Below, one piece after another: positions 23,351-36,247 of a stretch of 64,000 nucleotides of DNA. The notes beneath the pieces are model-generated. The model did not search any database. It was given only the letters and a program-made list of their open reading frames with translations, and was not told the origin of the DNA. The stretch covers positions 16,616,001-16,680,000 of the forward strand of contig OX467082.1 in the NCBI GenBank assembly GCA_950106755.1. Direction: 5' to 3'. Positions within the stretch are counted from its first letter, which is position 1. Each line of letters begins with the position of its first letter. Source of the stretch: Climacium dendroides. Taxonomy: Eukaryota; Streptophyta; Bryopsida; Hypnales; Climaciaceae. The position numbers and the translations under genes are program-made.

Positions 23351-24120
23351 TAAACAAAAATCTTGGATGAAATCACTCAATTGTGGATGAAAACAAAATT
23401 ATGAACATCATGTAATATGTGTTGATGCAATATTTTCTATCCAATGTGTGGATGAGTGTTGAAATTTGGAACACCACTAATAATGCTCCTTTGGCACTTC
23501 ATAAATAAATGATAAATATATAAAAACTAGAATGAGGTGAAGGCAAGTGGACAGCGGATTCCAAGGAAATTTTCATTGGAGTCAAAGCCCCTTGATTATC
23601 AGTGTACATGAAATTGGAAATGACAAGCTTCAGAGAGGTTTGAGTCCAAAAAAATTTGAAATCTGTGCTTGGATTCATTATGAGCGGTAATGGTTGGACG
23701 TGTCTTCTTCCTTGCAGTTGACACTTGAGTGACTTGACATTGAAATTGGATGTTTCTGGGCTTTAAGTTACCTTGAGCTGACACATCAGTGACCGAGTGA
23801 GGAAGGGCTAAATGTAATTTTAATTAGGTCGGTTATTTGGGAATTGAAGTGTGCCACATCATGTGGAAATTAGTTGAGAATGCTGGAGTGAGTAATGCCG
23901 GCATGGACACCCGCTATCCACATCACCAACATTGGAATACGTAATTTGGTAAAAAAAAAGCGTCACGAAAAAATTGGATACGGATAACACAAATGTAGCA
24001 TGAGAAAATCTATGGGAATCTTATATTAATTTATGGTACTTCCAGAGATAATACTTTGAAAATTCGTGGCTTATTCATACTATTATCAAGAAAACGCGAT
24101 AGGGCAGCTAGTTTGAAGTT

Positions 24121-24312
24121 AGTTCATGGAATTAGGAAAAGAAAGTGGTTGCATTTTGAAAACAAAAGAAGTAAAATCAAAAGGAACGGTTGGAGAGGGT
24201 AGTTCATGGAATTAGGAACAGTTGGAGAGGGTAGTTCATGGAATTAGGAAAAGAAAGTGGTTGCATTTTGAAAACAAAAGAAGTAAAATCAAAAGGAACG
24301 GTTGGAGAGGGT
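24121..24312. repeat. 80-bp direct duplication with a deleted middle copy
   Basis: 24121-24200 and 24233-24312 are identical by eye (AGTTCATGGAATTAGGAAAA...GGAGAGGGT). Between them, 24201-24232 is the same unit with its central 48 bp missing. This suggests slippage or unequal exchange. Confidence 0.9.
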
Positions 24313-24387
24313 TGATAGGGTTGGAATTCAAATGATGCATTCAAAAAACTAAAGGATATTTTAACCGCCTCTTTCCAACACTTGGCA

Positions 24388-24690
24388 AATTTCAATCACC
24401 ATGAGATAATAATTAGTGGTCAATACTTACGTAGAATAAAATAATTAGATAAGGTGAACAAGGTATCAATTTGGGAAGGAAGAGATCGACCTAGGGCAGT
24501 AGAGGACATGGCTATTGGAGCTAAAAATTGACTTTATTTCAATACTAAGTGGATTTCAACTACTATGAGAAAATAATTAGTGGTTGATGCTTAGGTGTGC
24601 AAAACATGTGGACAAAGGACAAGGTACCAATTTGAGAAGGTAGGTACCAACCTAGGGGGGTAAATGGTAATGGTCATTGGAGCCTAAAAA
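24388..24690. repeat. Diverged tandem repeat, about 150 bp, two copies
   Basis: Both copies contain TTTCAA...CTATGAGA-AATAATTAGTGGT, ACAAGGTACCAATTTG-like sequence, CCTAGGG and ATTGGAGC(C)TAAAAATTGAC. Confidence 0.7.
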
Positions 24691-27207
24691 TTGACAAAAA
24701 CAAAGTTTTGTAACGTCCATCAATTAGATGCATTGGCCTAAATTACTTGATTGACATATAAAATTGATAAACATGAAGATCAAAACATTGAGATATGGCC
24801 TTACTCAACATCAATGGAAGAGGAAGTTTTTAAAATTAAAGTGAAAATTTTAAAAATCACTAAGAGCAAAAAGACCACTTTAAAACTCAAAACACAAGCC
24901 CTTTAGATCCATTGATCAAATTGCCCATGTGAATTCAAACCTTGCATATGCAAAGAAATCTCACACAATGTAGGAAGAATCTTTGCTTTCACCTAAACCT
25001 AAATTTTTGAAAGGTCGCTAAGGGGGTTGCAATATTCAAAGAGTACTATATATAGTTGAGTTTTCTACAAATTTAGTACTAAATTGAAGTGAGTATGAGG
25101 TTGTCCACATCCTCATTCCAACCATCACGTAGGACCACTAAAAGTTGATAGTGGCCACTTGGTATGTGAAAATTTTTAGGAGATGTGTACTAGTCATTCT
25201 CTATGCCTAAGCTGAGAAATCATTGAGATTGATTAATTAATAGAGATAAGATTGCATAGATGGATTTAGTAATCATGACAAATATTTGTGCCCATCATGC
25301 AAATCTTGGCCTAATTAGTGACTTGAGAAGGCTCTTTCTTATCCAAATTTTTGTAATATGAAGTGGCCCTTTCTTGGGTTTAATTTTTTTCCTAATGCAT
25401 GAAAACCACCAAAAAAATATTGTACTTGTGTTAAACCTTTTTCCTTGAAGGATGTTGAAAACATTTGCCCTTGTGGTGTATAATGTGCATTTTAGAATAC
25501 CAAGATGTATTTTAAGATGCATAAAAGTTCCAATTAAACTCCTATCACAAATATTTTTATGAAAAAAAAACAAGAAATGTCCCAAATATCCTACAAGGAT
25601 GATCGCTAGATCAAGCATCATCATTTTTCCATAGAAAAGTCAACAATACTACAATGAGAGGACGTGTAGTATATACTATCCACTAAAAATGCACTCAAAC
25701 AACTTCTCCAAAAAATGTTGGATGAAGGTTAATAAGCACCATGGTTTGCCTCAACATTCAAATGCTTTTACAGTTTTACCAATTGTTTTCCTTTAATTCC
25801 CATATTGAATTGCATTTTCACATTCCAAGTCTAATTTTTTCTCTACTTTCTTACTCTAAATAGAAATTTGATAGATTTTTTCATCAATTTTTTTTCCAAT
25901 GTTTTCAAATTGCAACCATTTTTATTCCCAATTACACCGGCGACGGACCCATGACTTACCCGGCGATTCTCCCCAACCATTGGTTCTCCTTAGCAAGACT
26001 TTTCTGAGACTGTCTAGTGGAGCATAGGTCGACATCAACAAGTCTTCATTGAATCTCAGTATTCGAAAGCTATCTAGCAACTGTAGTGAAATTAAGGCTC
26101 CAAATTTCCATGTGGGTGGCAGCAATGGACAAAATTAAAACTTTTTTTTTTTTTTTTTCCTTTCTTCCCCCCTTCCCTGCAACACATGGACAATTTCCAA
26201 TCGGTATAAAAATTTAAAAAAAATACTTTGGGTCTCAAATATTCAACTCAAAAATATTGACTTACAGCACGAGAACGTGGACTCTGGAAACTTCCTTGAC
26301 CAATCAAGTGTCGACTGTCGACAGAAAGCAGGGCAATTCTACTGTACATACAGTATATGGTAGGGGCACCCATTCCCGACCAGGGACGGATCCAGGATGC
26401 ATACCCAACGGCTGGCGAGGGAGGATTGACTCTCTTGTCGCCCCCTACCAAGGGTAAATGTAAAAAATTGGCCCCTATTTCATGGCACATAAATTTTGTA
26501 TTTCCTCACCTCGACCAGCTAAATTGGGGACAATGATTGCAAACATGAATTCAGAATTTGCAAATTTCAAAATGAGTGGCAAATAAAAAATTTCAGTATT
26601 TTTTTTCTAGGAATAAAATATGGGGCAATAAGGGGGGTAATCCTCCCTAGCCATATTAGTATGTAATTATGTCCAACCAAAGTTTGGAATGTGCTTTTTT
26701 CTCCTTTTCAGGGTTGGGGCTAATGAGGTCATGACTCACGTATTGAAGTAGTGAGTAAGAAAGTATGAAGCGGTGAGCAAGAAAGTAGTTTTTGAATGAT
26801 CAAAATTGGAAGAATCTATATATTGAATATGGATCTACATCAACTATTGGCTTCTGAAACTCATGTTGTGTAGTAATTTCATTTCAAGGCATTAAATTAC
26901 CAAATAAAATTCGCAATCTCTATGGTTTCTATCTTTCTACATGGTAGAAAATTTACATTGTGCTATAGTGCCCTAGAATATACGTAGAATTGCTTCAATG
27001 TTTGACTATGGGTACTTCTACCATGGTAGTAGGGAACTAAACTCAATGTAGTGGCTTCTAAATTATTTTAAAATATTATATTATATTATTATTTATTACT
27101 ACTTTTAGTTTTTCAATATTAGAATTTATTGTAAAGTGTGTGCAATGAAGGACCAAGAGCTAGAGATTGAAAAACACACATGAGGAAACTCCTTTGAGCA
27201 TCAAAAC
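24691..27207. other. Gene-free DNA
   Basis: Only short frames. A weak inverted pair, GGCTGGCGAGGGAGGATT (26411-26428) versus AATCCTCCCTAGCC (26639-26652), may mark a decayed small element. A T run lies at 26141-26157. Confidence 0.35.
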
Positions 27208-27474
27208 ATTAGAAGACATTTCAGGCTTCTATAGGGCCGTGAGTTATCATAGCAAGGAACTTCCCATAGTGCACTGCAGTAGTGACAATGTAGCATGTTG
27301 ATGTGGTCGAGCCCCTGCTACGTCATTTTTGAAGAAAAAAAAGTTCCAACTTTTTTTGGCATTCTAAGAACTTTAAAAAAAATTCCCTGGCAATTGGCCG
27401 TTCCCTCGCTGTAGGGGGAACAACAAGGGAACAAGCCTGAAACGGCCCTATTGAGGCCTGAAATGTCTTCTAAT
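27208..27474. mobile_element. MITE-like element with 33-bp inverted ends
   Basis: ATTAGAAGACATTTCAGGC-TTCTATAGGGCCGT at 27208-27240 is the complement of 27442-27474, with two mismatches. TA flanks fit a TA target duplication. The interior is non-coding. The class is not certain. Confidence 0.75.
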
Positions 27475-27639
27475 ATTAGGATCTAATGGAAATTGGTGTT
27501 GTATTTTTTGTACTATTTTGAGTTAAACTTTCTTCTAATATTAGAGTTACAATTGAGGGCGCCCCTTACAATGAACTCTATTATACAACAATCTTTTTAT
27601 GAATCTTGATTTCATTTTAACCCACAAATATTAGGATGG

Positions 27640-27833
27640 GCTCCATGGAAATCAACTTTTTAGGTAATCATGTGAATAATTTGCTTAAAAAACCCAAGAG
27701 TATTCATTGGAGGTCAAACTATTATGCAAGATCTCCCCTTTTTATATGGGATGAATGTGTATATTTTTGTTTGATATAGAAGGATTATTTGTCATTTATA
27801 GAACATTTTTAGTTTTTCCCGTTGTTACAAGGT
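27640..27833 (+). mobile_element. TTAA-flanked MITE family, degenerate copy F
   Basis: Shares GGAAATCA...CATGTGAATAATTTGCTTAAAAA, CATTGGAGGTCAAACTATTATGCAAGATCTCC and GATGAATGTG with the copies at 20479 and 62239. The right end reads CAAGGTTAAG. The left end has decayed. Confidence 0.5.
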
Positions 27834-28890
27834 TAAGTATTTCGTGAACCTAAAAGGTTTAATGGATGACTTCATTGTTAATAATCAATGGAGTACATCC
27901 TACCATTCTACGATAATTGCAGCGCTACAAATTCAATTTTTTTTAGTGAACTCAAATATTAGAGATCAAATGAATAATACAATGTGAATCCTTTAATTAG
28001 ACTTAATGATACCTCTATTCATAAGTTAGTTCACCTTGAAAAAAACTAAATTTTCAATGTGTTTTTAAAAATCCATGACATTTACGAGTTAAAATGACAA
28101 CAATAGCTAAAAAAAACTTTTCATAACATGGAAAATAGATGATTGCGAATTTCTATTTTATTTTTCGCTCAGCAATACTTTTATGGTGCAATTTTCCAAA
28201 AGAAAATGAATAATGCACATTACGTAGATTTTACATTTGGTTGTAGAGATTTTACAGTTGGACCATTTCTCGAAGTAGAAATTTACTGAAAGAGCAATAA
28301 AACCATCACTTAAATTACCACAAGTAAGTTAACTTTGCACCTTACTTGACATCCAAGTAGTAAATTGTCAGTTGGAGAGAGATTCACAGGCATTGAAGTT
28401 CCTGACATCAGGCTCGGCTTGAGGGCCAAGCCTAAGTTACCGCTTCCACATCCTGGCAGAACCAAATTTGCCTCAATCTTCAATCACAAGCTTGGCATTT
28501 CACCCAACATCAATCCAAAAATAGTCACTAATTCACGCACACTATTTTCAAAATATTAGGATCAATACATCCCATTCATCTTAAAAGTATGTTCGCAATT
28601 AGGATTAGGGGTTATGTTGCAATGTGAATCTAGTTTAGAAGTACGTCTAAATTCATTCCTAAAACCCATAATAACAACATTTTGTAATCCTTAAATGACT
28701 TTGAGGCCTAAAATGTCCAAAATGCTCCAAAGGGATGATTTGACTGTAGAAATATAAAATACACCAATTGGTTCAATAATCAAAGCATCATTTTGATGAC
28801 TACCTTGACTATGGGGCCGCGTCCTTCAAGGGTTAACACCAAATGTGAACATTCCTAACTCATCACCAACATCACCATCTAACGTCTAGA
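27834..28890. other. Gene-free DNA
   Basis: AT-rich, with no gene recognised. TTCAAGGG-TTAA at 28827-28838 looks like a lone right end of the TTAA-flanked element family. Confidence 0.4.
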
Positions 28891-30469
28891 AGACTAATTC
28901 GTCACGTCCGTTAGGAAGATGAAAAACGTTAACTCCCGGATGAACGTCAGTCAGTCAGTTGTCATGACGCGACCGGGCAACTGAGCGCACGGCACCTGTC
29001 ACGAGGCAGGCTCGCCAAGTGACGGACGGAGTCCTGGAAATACTTCGATGATCACCCAATATCCATCCAAATCAAGCAGTAGATTCATCCAAGAGAGCCA
29101 TTATTCGTCGGGAGATAGTAGGTGTCGAGAGTGGGCGTGAAGCCTATCCATCCCCGAGGAAGGCTGACTCATGGAGGAAGGTGCAACGATAAACTCGGCT
29201 CTCCCCTGACCCCGCGCACACGCATCCCCAAATTACTAAAGATAAAGACAACCACGGATCGTCTCCCCAAACCTCCTCAGATCATGGCTACGGCGAAGAA
29301 ATTCCTGCACCGGGAGCTTGCTTTATGAACGACTGAAGCCTGGTCCGCGTTGGTAGGACAGAACCTTAAACAGAGTTGTCGCTTGGTGCTGAAGAAGAGC
29401 ACGGAAGAGTCCAGAAGCTGTTGCGCATTTGTAGGTGGCTTGGTGAAGAAAGACTGCGTTCTGGCGCATGAAGAAGGAGCCGGCTTCGCCATTTGCAACG
29501 GGACTCCCCGCGTTCTTGTGAATGAGCGAGTGTAGTGCGTGCGGGCGAGTTTTGTGTTGACGACTTGGTCAGGGTTTGGTCGAGGGGTGTCGAAACGTGG
29601 TAGTTATGATTAATTGGAGGAGAACGAGGTTAATTTCGCTGTGAGCATCCGTTTACGTGCACATTTTTTTTTTTTTGAGGTTCTCTCATGGTGGAGAGTT
29701 GAGCGCATTTTTCTCTTAAAAGAGTTTTTGGATGCTGGCTAGAAGACGTAGGGGAGTCCATCTCTTGGCCTCGATTTTCTTTGTTTCCACTGGGCGAGCT
29801 GGTGTTTCGAGGACTTGAACGTATGCATCGGGTGCATGGTGTAGAGTATCGGTGAAAACTTCGTACAGAGTCGCATCGGTAGGGGAAAGTGTTGTGGGAG
29901 CCATTTTTGCGAGTTCCTAGCCCTTACGCGGTGAGATCGCATGTTTTGAGGCGGAAGAAAATCGAACTTGCGTACATTCTGACAGAGCAGCACATTTTGG
30001 AGTGTTTCTCGATTTCGTATCGTTTGTATGTTTTTTTAAGATGTCAGAGTAGGATCGTTGGAATTGTAGGCGGAATAGTTTCATCTAAGGAAGGTTTGCA
30101 AGTTTTGGATGTTATCTCGCTACGTCTGCTGAAGAGATTAGCCATGGAGTTTATAACTGGGCAAAGTGCGTGAGGGCTTCGATGTGACTGTTGGATTCCG
30201 CAGCTGTCGAGCCTCGCTTGCAGCTGTCTTGGTTGTGAATAGTGTAGATTGTAAATTTACTTCGGGGATAGCCGATCTGTTTATACATCTGTGCCAGGTA
30301 AAGTCGTCATGTCTTAAGACGGCCATTAGTTTCTCGCGAACAGAGTGCCTCTTCTTCTCTACTTCACATGGCAAGTTGGAGGCAGTAAACAATTCCGAGT
30401 GCGGGTCGTTCTTGTGGGCTGTGCGAAGCAGCTGCTTGAACTAGCACTCTTTCGTCCAAGTTTGTCAAG
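28891..30469 (+). promoter_or_regulatory. Promoter and long 5' leader of the PI4K gamma gene
   Basis: GC-richer than its surroundings. Several short upstream frames (for example 29350-29535 and 29889-30173) show no recognisable domain. If the leader is transcribed, these would be upstream ORFs. No TATA box is assigned. Confidence 0.4.
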
Positions 30470-32397
30470 ATGGCTGCTTCAGGGCTTGTTTTGATTCCGG
30501 TCGAAGCCTATGCGCCCGCGGGGCATCGCGGGGGCATGCTGGCAGTGGAAGCTATTCAAATTTACCTTGCGACGCTTGGTTCGGACACGGTCATCCCGAT
30601 GCAGGTCCTGAAATCCGACACGATTGCGTCCGTGAAAATGCGCATCCGAGCTTTCGAGGGCTTCTACACCAAGCAGCCGAGACTTGTATACGAAGGCCAG
30701 GAGCTTACTCGTGACGACCGTTTAATCAGGGATTATGGTGTTTCCAACGGAGAAAAGCTTCATCTGGTTCTGAACCTCTCTGGCATAGTTGACGTCACTG
30801 TGAAAACAACCGATGGCACTGAGTACGTATTCCGAGTCGAGCGGAATCGTTCTGTCCGTGATTTGAAGAAGCGAATTTCCGAGAAAGCGGGAGGGTTGGC
30901 CTTGGATGCACAGCAATTGGTGCTGAGGGGCCAAAATCTGGAAGATCAAAAACGCATTGATGAATTATGCCTTCAGGGTGATGCTGTGGCGGTGCATCTT
31001 GTGCTACGGCGATCTTCGAAGGTACGTACTCGGATTATTGGGAAGGACGTGGAACTTTCTGTAACTGCTGAAGATTTTGTTCTTCCAAGTGAGAAGTTTC
31101 TCTCAGATACTGTCCAAGACCTACCTAAAGACCAGCCAAAGTATACTATTCCTCAACGTCAACCGAGCTTCGATGCTGGATATAAGTCTGGAGAAATTAT
31201 TAGGAGCGAGGTTAAGTCTTTACATGTTTTGGAACCAGCTTGTGGAATTTTGCGGTACCAGTTGCCAGATGTCTTAGTCGACACTCTTGAGCAGGCCAAG
31301 GCTGGTCTCCAGGGAGGTTACTCCCCTGCCTTAGCATCGGAAGGCTCTGGCGGGGCTTACTTTCTCAAGAATTCTTACGGTGTAGATAATGTAGCCATTT
31401 TTAAGCCTTGTGACGAGGAACCATTGGCGATTAACAACCCCCGTGGTTTTACGAAAATCCCGAGAGTAGCCAGTAGCGAAGGTTTGAAGAAAGGTACGAG
31501 AGTAGGTGAGGGCGCTATGCGCGAAGTGGCTGCCTACTTGCTGGACCATCCGATGGAGGGTCGCAGGTCTTTTTCCGGGAAACAGGCGGTTGGGTATGCT
31601 GGCGTGCCCCCCACTATGATGGTTCGTTGTGCACACGACGCTTTCCGATATTCGGAGGACTCCTGGGAGAAAAAAGCCAAGCTCGGTTCTCTGCAGCAGT
31701 TTGTTCGTGCCTTTGGGAGCTGTGAAGATATGGGGTGTGCGAGTTTCCCGTTTGAAGAAGTGCACAAGATTGCCGTTCTTGACATGAGGCTGGCCAATAC
31801 TGATAGAAATGGTGGTAACATCTTGGTTTGTCGGGACGAGAGCAACGACATCAAGCTTGTGCCAATCGATCATGGATATTGCTTTCCTGAGAAGGTGAAT
31901 ACCTGCTCGTTCAAGTTCCTTGCAAATTTTTGTCTTGTATTCTTTGACTGATGCCGATGTGTGAAGTGAGAGTTTTCAAAGTCGCCTCATCTTGTTTATT
32001 CTAAAATGTTCTGGGTCACGCTCTGCAGTTCGAGGATGTTACATTCGAGTGGATCTACTGGTCGCAAGCTGAGTTGCCGTTCTCCCCTGCGACCTTGGAG
32101 TACATAGCCTCACTGAATGCGGAGGAGGATCTTGCACTCCTCCAGAAGCACGGATGGTCCTTGCGATCAGCCTGTAAACGAGTGTTTCGCTTGTCTACAA
32201 TGCTTCTGAAGAAGGGAGCAGCTGCTGGATTGACCCCTTTTCAGATCGGTTCCATGATGTGTCGCGAAACCCTGGACAAGAAGTCACGTATCGAAGAAAT
32301 GATCGAGGAAGTGGAGCAAGGCTGGATGCTAACTGAGCGTGAGTTTTTGGATTCGATGTCAGATGTGATGGACCGATATTTGGAATGTGAAAAATGA
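30470..32397 (+). CDS. Phosphatidylinositol 4-kinase gamma (double ubiquitin-like domain type)
   Basis: Two exons, 30470-31894 and 32029-32397, joined in phase 0 (GAGAAG|GTGAAT ... CTCTGCAG|TTCGAG), encode about 597 residues, a normal length for plant PI4K gamma (UBDK gamma). Residues about 28-104 and 105-182 are two tandem ubiquitin-like domains. The PI3/PI4-kinase catalytic domain follows: a glycine-rich loop GSGGAYFL near 292-299, the ATP-binding Lys312 in VAIFKPC, the catalytic loop LANTDRNGGNILV with Asp445, and a DHG metal-binding motif with Asp467 (VPIDHGYCFPE). The family is annotated as type II-like PI4K; plant members also phosphorylate proteins in vitro. All key residues are present, so the gene looks functional. 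Exon 2 begins FEDVTFEWIYW, a conserved block of the family. The start is the first ATG of the frame. Confidence 0.96.
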
Positions 32398-33562
32398 AGA
32401 ATATGTAGATGGGTGTAATTGTATGTGTAGTTGGACGTTTACAGAAGTCTGATGACTTGACATCAAAACCTCTTACCTCTAAAAGCTCAGTATCTTGCTA
32501 TATGTTGTCAAGGACTGTTCATTCGAGGATCTTACTTAATGTTCAGGACATTGTGCAATCGCTACTCTGTTCTCGATCTGGAACCCCCTAACGTTACTGC
32601 AAGTTGACCTTTGGAAGGCCCCTGTATATGAATAATATTCTACTTGTAAGGAGATTTGAAGCATTCTTCCCCTTGTGGTATTTTTTGTTCTGCTGCATCT
32701 CTGTGAATGTCTGAAGTGCGACTTCTAAGTTTTGGATGGTTTCTGTGATCTGTTTCTGTTTAGTGGTTCTGTTTTTTAATTCACTACTCCCCATTGTTCT
32801 TTAGACTGTTCACACTTTTAAGTAGTTTAAAATGTTGCATCTTATTTTCCACAATGTCGACTGTTCTGAGTATGTAGAGTGGGAGGTACATACTGAGCTT
32901 AGTGGTGTCTTCGAAAACAAGAGGATGGAGGAGCGTTTCCAAGCTTCTCCATTTTTCAACAATGAATTTGAACATATTTGTCAGATGTCCCGTCTTCTAT
33001 ATCTTTTCCCTTCCCCGAGGATGGGAGTTGCCTTGTTAACACCAGTCGCACAACGACACCCTAGCGAGATAGTCATAATGTGGTAACTGGATGAGAGTGG
33101 TACATGGACTGGAAATTATACGCACACCAATGCTTTTGTACCTTTGAAAATTGTAATTTCTCCATTCCACCCAATATAATCTGCAGACCAATTCAAGTTA
33201 TTATGTCTCTTGTGATTTTGCATACTTTTATCTTTGCTGTCCAAAATTCAACATCCTGAAAGCAATTGCAGCGGGACACGGCCAGACCTTTCGATGTCAC
33301 AGCCAAAATGAATGTGTTTGTACGAAGTGCAGTAGCATTTGTGACACCACGATGTTTGCACGTGAAAGTGACCCCGGAAACTTCCATACTTGCAATTATA
33401 TGCGTTCGGAAAGCGGTTCAATGTAGAGAGTAACAGCCGGAGCGCGTTTCCAGAGGGGTTGGAAGGATTGATGCAAGGAAGTGGCCGGTGGCCTTTGTGA
33501 CCAAGGTATTCTCCAAAATTCTCAGGTTATTGGATCAATAGGTGCATTCTCTCTTTTTCTAC
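32398..33562 (+). other. 3' untranslated region and flank of PI4K gamma
   Basis: Short frames only. Probable 3' UTR to about 33180 (AATATAAT near 33172). Nothing else recognised. Confidence 0.45.
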
Positions 33563-33866
33563 GGTTAAGAGTGAAGTCATCAATTGGACCACCATAACAT
33601 TGTTAACCAGCAAAATAATGACCTCCCACATGGAGGTACAATTCCTCCCTATATCCCTAGGGGGAATTTAGTTTAAGGTTGTAACATTCAATTGGTTGGC
33701 ATAGGTAATTTGGAGGTTAAGAGTGAAGTCATCAATGGGACCACCATAACATTGTTAACCAGCAAAATAATGACCTCCCACATGGAGGTACAATTCCTCC
33801 CTATATCCCTAGGGGGAATTTAGTTTAAGGTTGTAACATTCAATTGGTTGGCATAGGTAATTTGGA
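33563..33866. repeat. 152-bp tandem duplication
   Basis: 33563-33714 and 33715-33866 differ at one base by eye (CAATTGGACC versus CAATGGGACC). Each unit holds the hairpin GACCTCC-CACAT-GGAGGT and GTTGTTAACCAGC-like sequence. A recent event. Confidence 0.95.
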
Positions 33867-36130
33867 GGGGATGGGTGTGTGAGTTGATCTAGGCATAAAC
33901 TACAATGAACTTAACAAAAGTCAATAGCCATCACTAATTACAGTACTTTTTCAACATTGGGTGCTGAATTCCATTGAATGGATGCTTGGATTTTCAATGT
34001 TGTAATTTTTGTATTAGTTAGTAGGTTCCATGTTGGGGGCTATTACTGTATTGACGACCTCAGAATTCCATGACTCCACATCCAACAGCGAAATCTGAAC
34101 CAGAACCTCCAGACCCTCCTATTGTTTCAGTGACTACACTCTTGTTCAATAATTGCATGAACTCACAGAAGCCAAAAACTCCAAACCTTCTTCAATCATG
34201 CCAATACATGAGTTTTGGATTATGAAATTGGTAGTAATATCTTCATTATTTCAATGTCAGAATACCACCATCTTGACAACATTATCATTTGACCTCCTAT
34301 TAACAACGAGTTCATTGTGTACTATATGCCTTCTTCCTTGGATATTGCTCTAATCTACCAAGATTTTAAGATTCTTTGAGGACAAAGTATCCAAGGAATA
34401 GTCCATTCTAATGTGAAAGATAACATATATTGTGATTATTTATTACTCTTTCTCAATACTTTTGACTTACATTACTGACCCATGCCATTCAAGAAGCTTC
34501 ACATGCAAGAAGACGCACTCCACACATGCTCAAGTAATATACCATTGTTGCAAAAAACAATCCTAAAGATCATAAGGCATGGCGGAAATTTTCAAGCTTT
34601 GCAGCAGGCCAAAAAGCACATCTTCTATTGGCACAAATGCAGTGCATACACTTTCATCAAATACAAGAAGGCCATGACTTCATGCAGAAAATACAATAGT
34701 GTCGTACATCTATCTATGATATCAAACGAACACTAGACAGAACTGCACTCACTAGTGGTGAAAACCATGTCCTTTTTCGCACAAAAATAATATGGATTTT
34801 GTTCATGCGCTTAGTTGATTAGGAGAGCTTGGTTCAGACATTTCTTGACACATTTGTGTTGATTATTGCCACGTCATGTTCCTTTGCTTCAGTAATTAGA
34901 GCTTCTATGTATTGCACTACAGTTTTCATAAATAAACAGCCCGTCGAAATTCTTCAAGTTCCAGGAATATGGTTCTTTTGCTTTATCTGCTTTGAAACCT
35001 TTAGAACAGAACTTTTCAAAAGTTTCGAAAGTCATGCACCACATCCACTCTTACCTACATCTAACCATATACAAGAACTTGAAAAATGTAATCCTTTCAC
35101 CATAACTTCAAGCATGAACAAAAATATTTAACAAAATTAGCCTGCAACAAATCCTACCTACTCACAAACCAAAAAACAAATCTAACTAAAGAAAGCACAA
35201 ACATGAAACAATCACGGTAGAAAACTCTAATCTTATCAAAAACTTCAGTTACAGACTAGGGCAACAATTTCCACCCTACTCAGGCACCAACAGATTAAAA
35301 GAAGTAGCACTACACATCAAAAATTCAAATTGTAGCAAAAATCAATTTTTAAATCTCCATGTCCATGCAAAAATGCACTCTACGCTTCCTCAGAAATCTT
35401 GAAGCCGATAGGTTAAATTCCATCCTCCTAAACCCTAAACTTAGCCAAATGTTGCTTCGACAGAATTGCAACTGCTATAAAATTCCCTAACTCAAATTTC
35501 ACCAATTGCTTGGCCTTCCTCAGTTCAATTTGGAAACACAAGCAAGATTCATATATCTAAACCAGATTGTACACCCCTCGCAGCAACAAATCCTTTAAAT
35601 CGACTAAAAGATCCACCCAAAATACTCCAAAATGCTCCCAAATTCCTTCAAAAATCTCAAATGCTGCACCTGAAGAACGAAGTGGTTGTCGGTCTAGTCT
35701 ATCTTGACCTTCACCACCTACTTGTTGTTTACTGACAGCTCCATCATGGGCATGATCCAAGCTTTGCACTTGTCCCACAAACAGTAGATAATGTAAGATT
35801 GTCGTACATATTCAAACCTTCAAACAAATCGACGAAACTGAGCTTGTGTCAAACTAACAAATGAAGCATTGTTAACTGTGAGGGTTCAAGATTCCAAACT
35901 TCCCAAGTTGCAAACCTTCAATGACAGATGGAATTGCGACCTTCGCAAATGAAACCCTATTTCTACAAAACACACCTTCAATCAATAGCTTACCTTACTT
36001 GTGCCCTAGTGGCACGCTTGTTTGTCTGAAAGTATGCAGCTGCCTCTTCAGAAAAATTTGGAATGGACTTCTAGCAAATGCAAATGTTGTGCTTGTTGGG
36101 GGGGAGGAACACAACAACTACGAAGAGCGC
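33867..36130. other. Gene-free DNA
   Basis: Weakly coding-looking frames at 34482-34736 and 34829-35131 have no reliable motif. No RNA gene seen. Confidence 0.4.
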
Positions 36131-36133
36131 ATG

Positions 36134-36247
36134 CAGAAACAATAAAAGAAGCAAGCATGCAAAGGAGCAGGAGAAACATACACATAATGACAGAAACAAT
36201 AAAAGAAGCAAGCATGTAAAGGAGCAGGAGAAACAGGCACATAATGA
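36134..36247. repeat. 57-bp tandem duplication
   Basis: Two copies (36134-36190 and 36191-36247) of CAGAAACAATAAAAGAAGCA...GGAGAAACA-CACATAATGA, with two differences. All frames remain open because 57 is divisible by three. Confidence 0.9.

Noticed and set aside
31331..31873. Minus-strand frame of 180 codons
   Set aside because: Antisense shadow of PI4K gamma exon 1.
34482..34736. Frame with a segment that faintly recalls a PPR repeat (FQALQQAKKHI)
   Set aside because: One weak repeat only, no second motif in register; chance similarity is likely.
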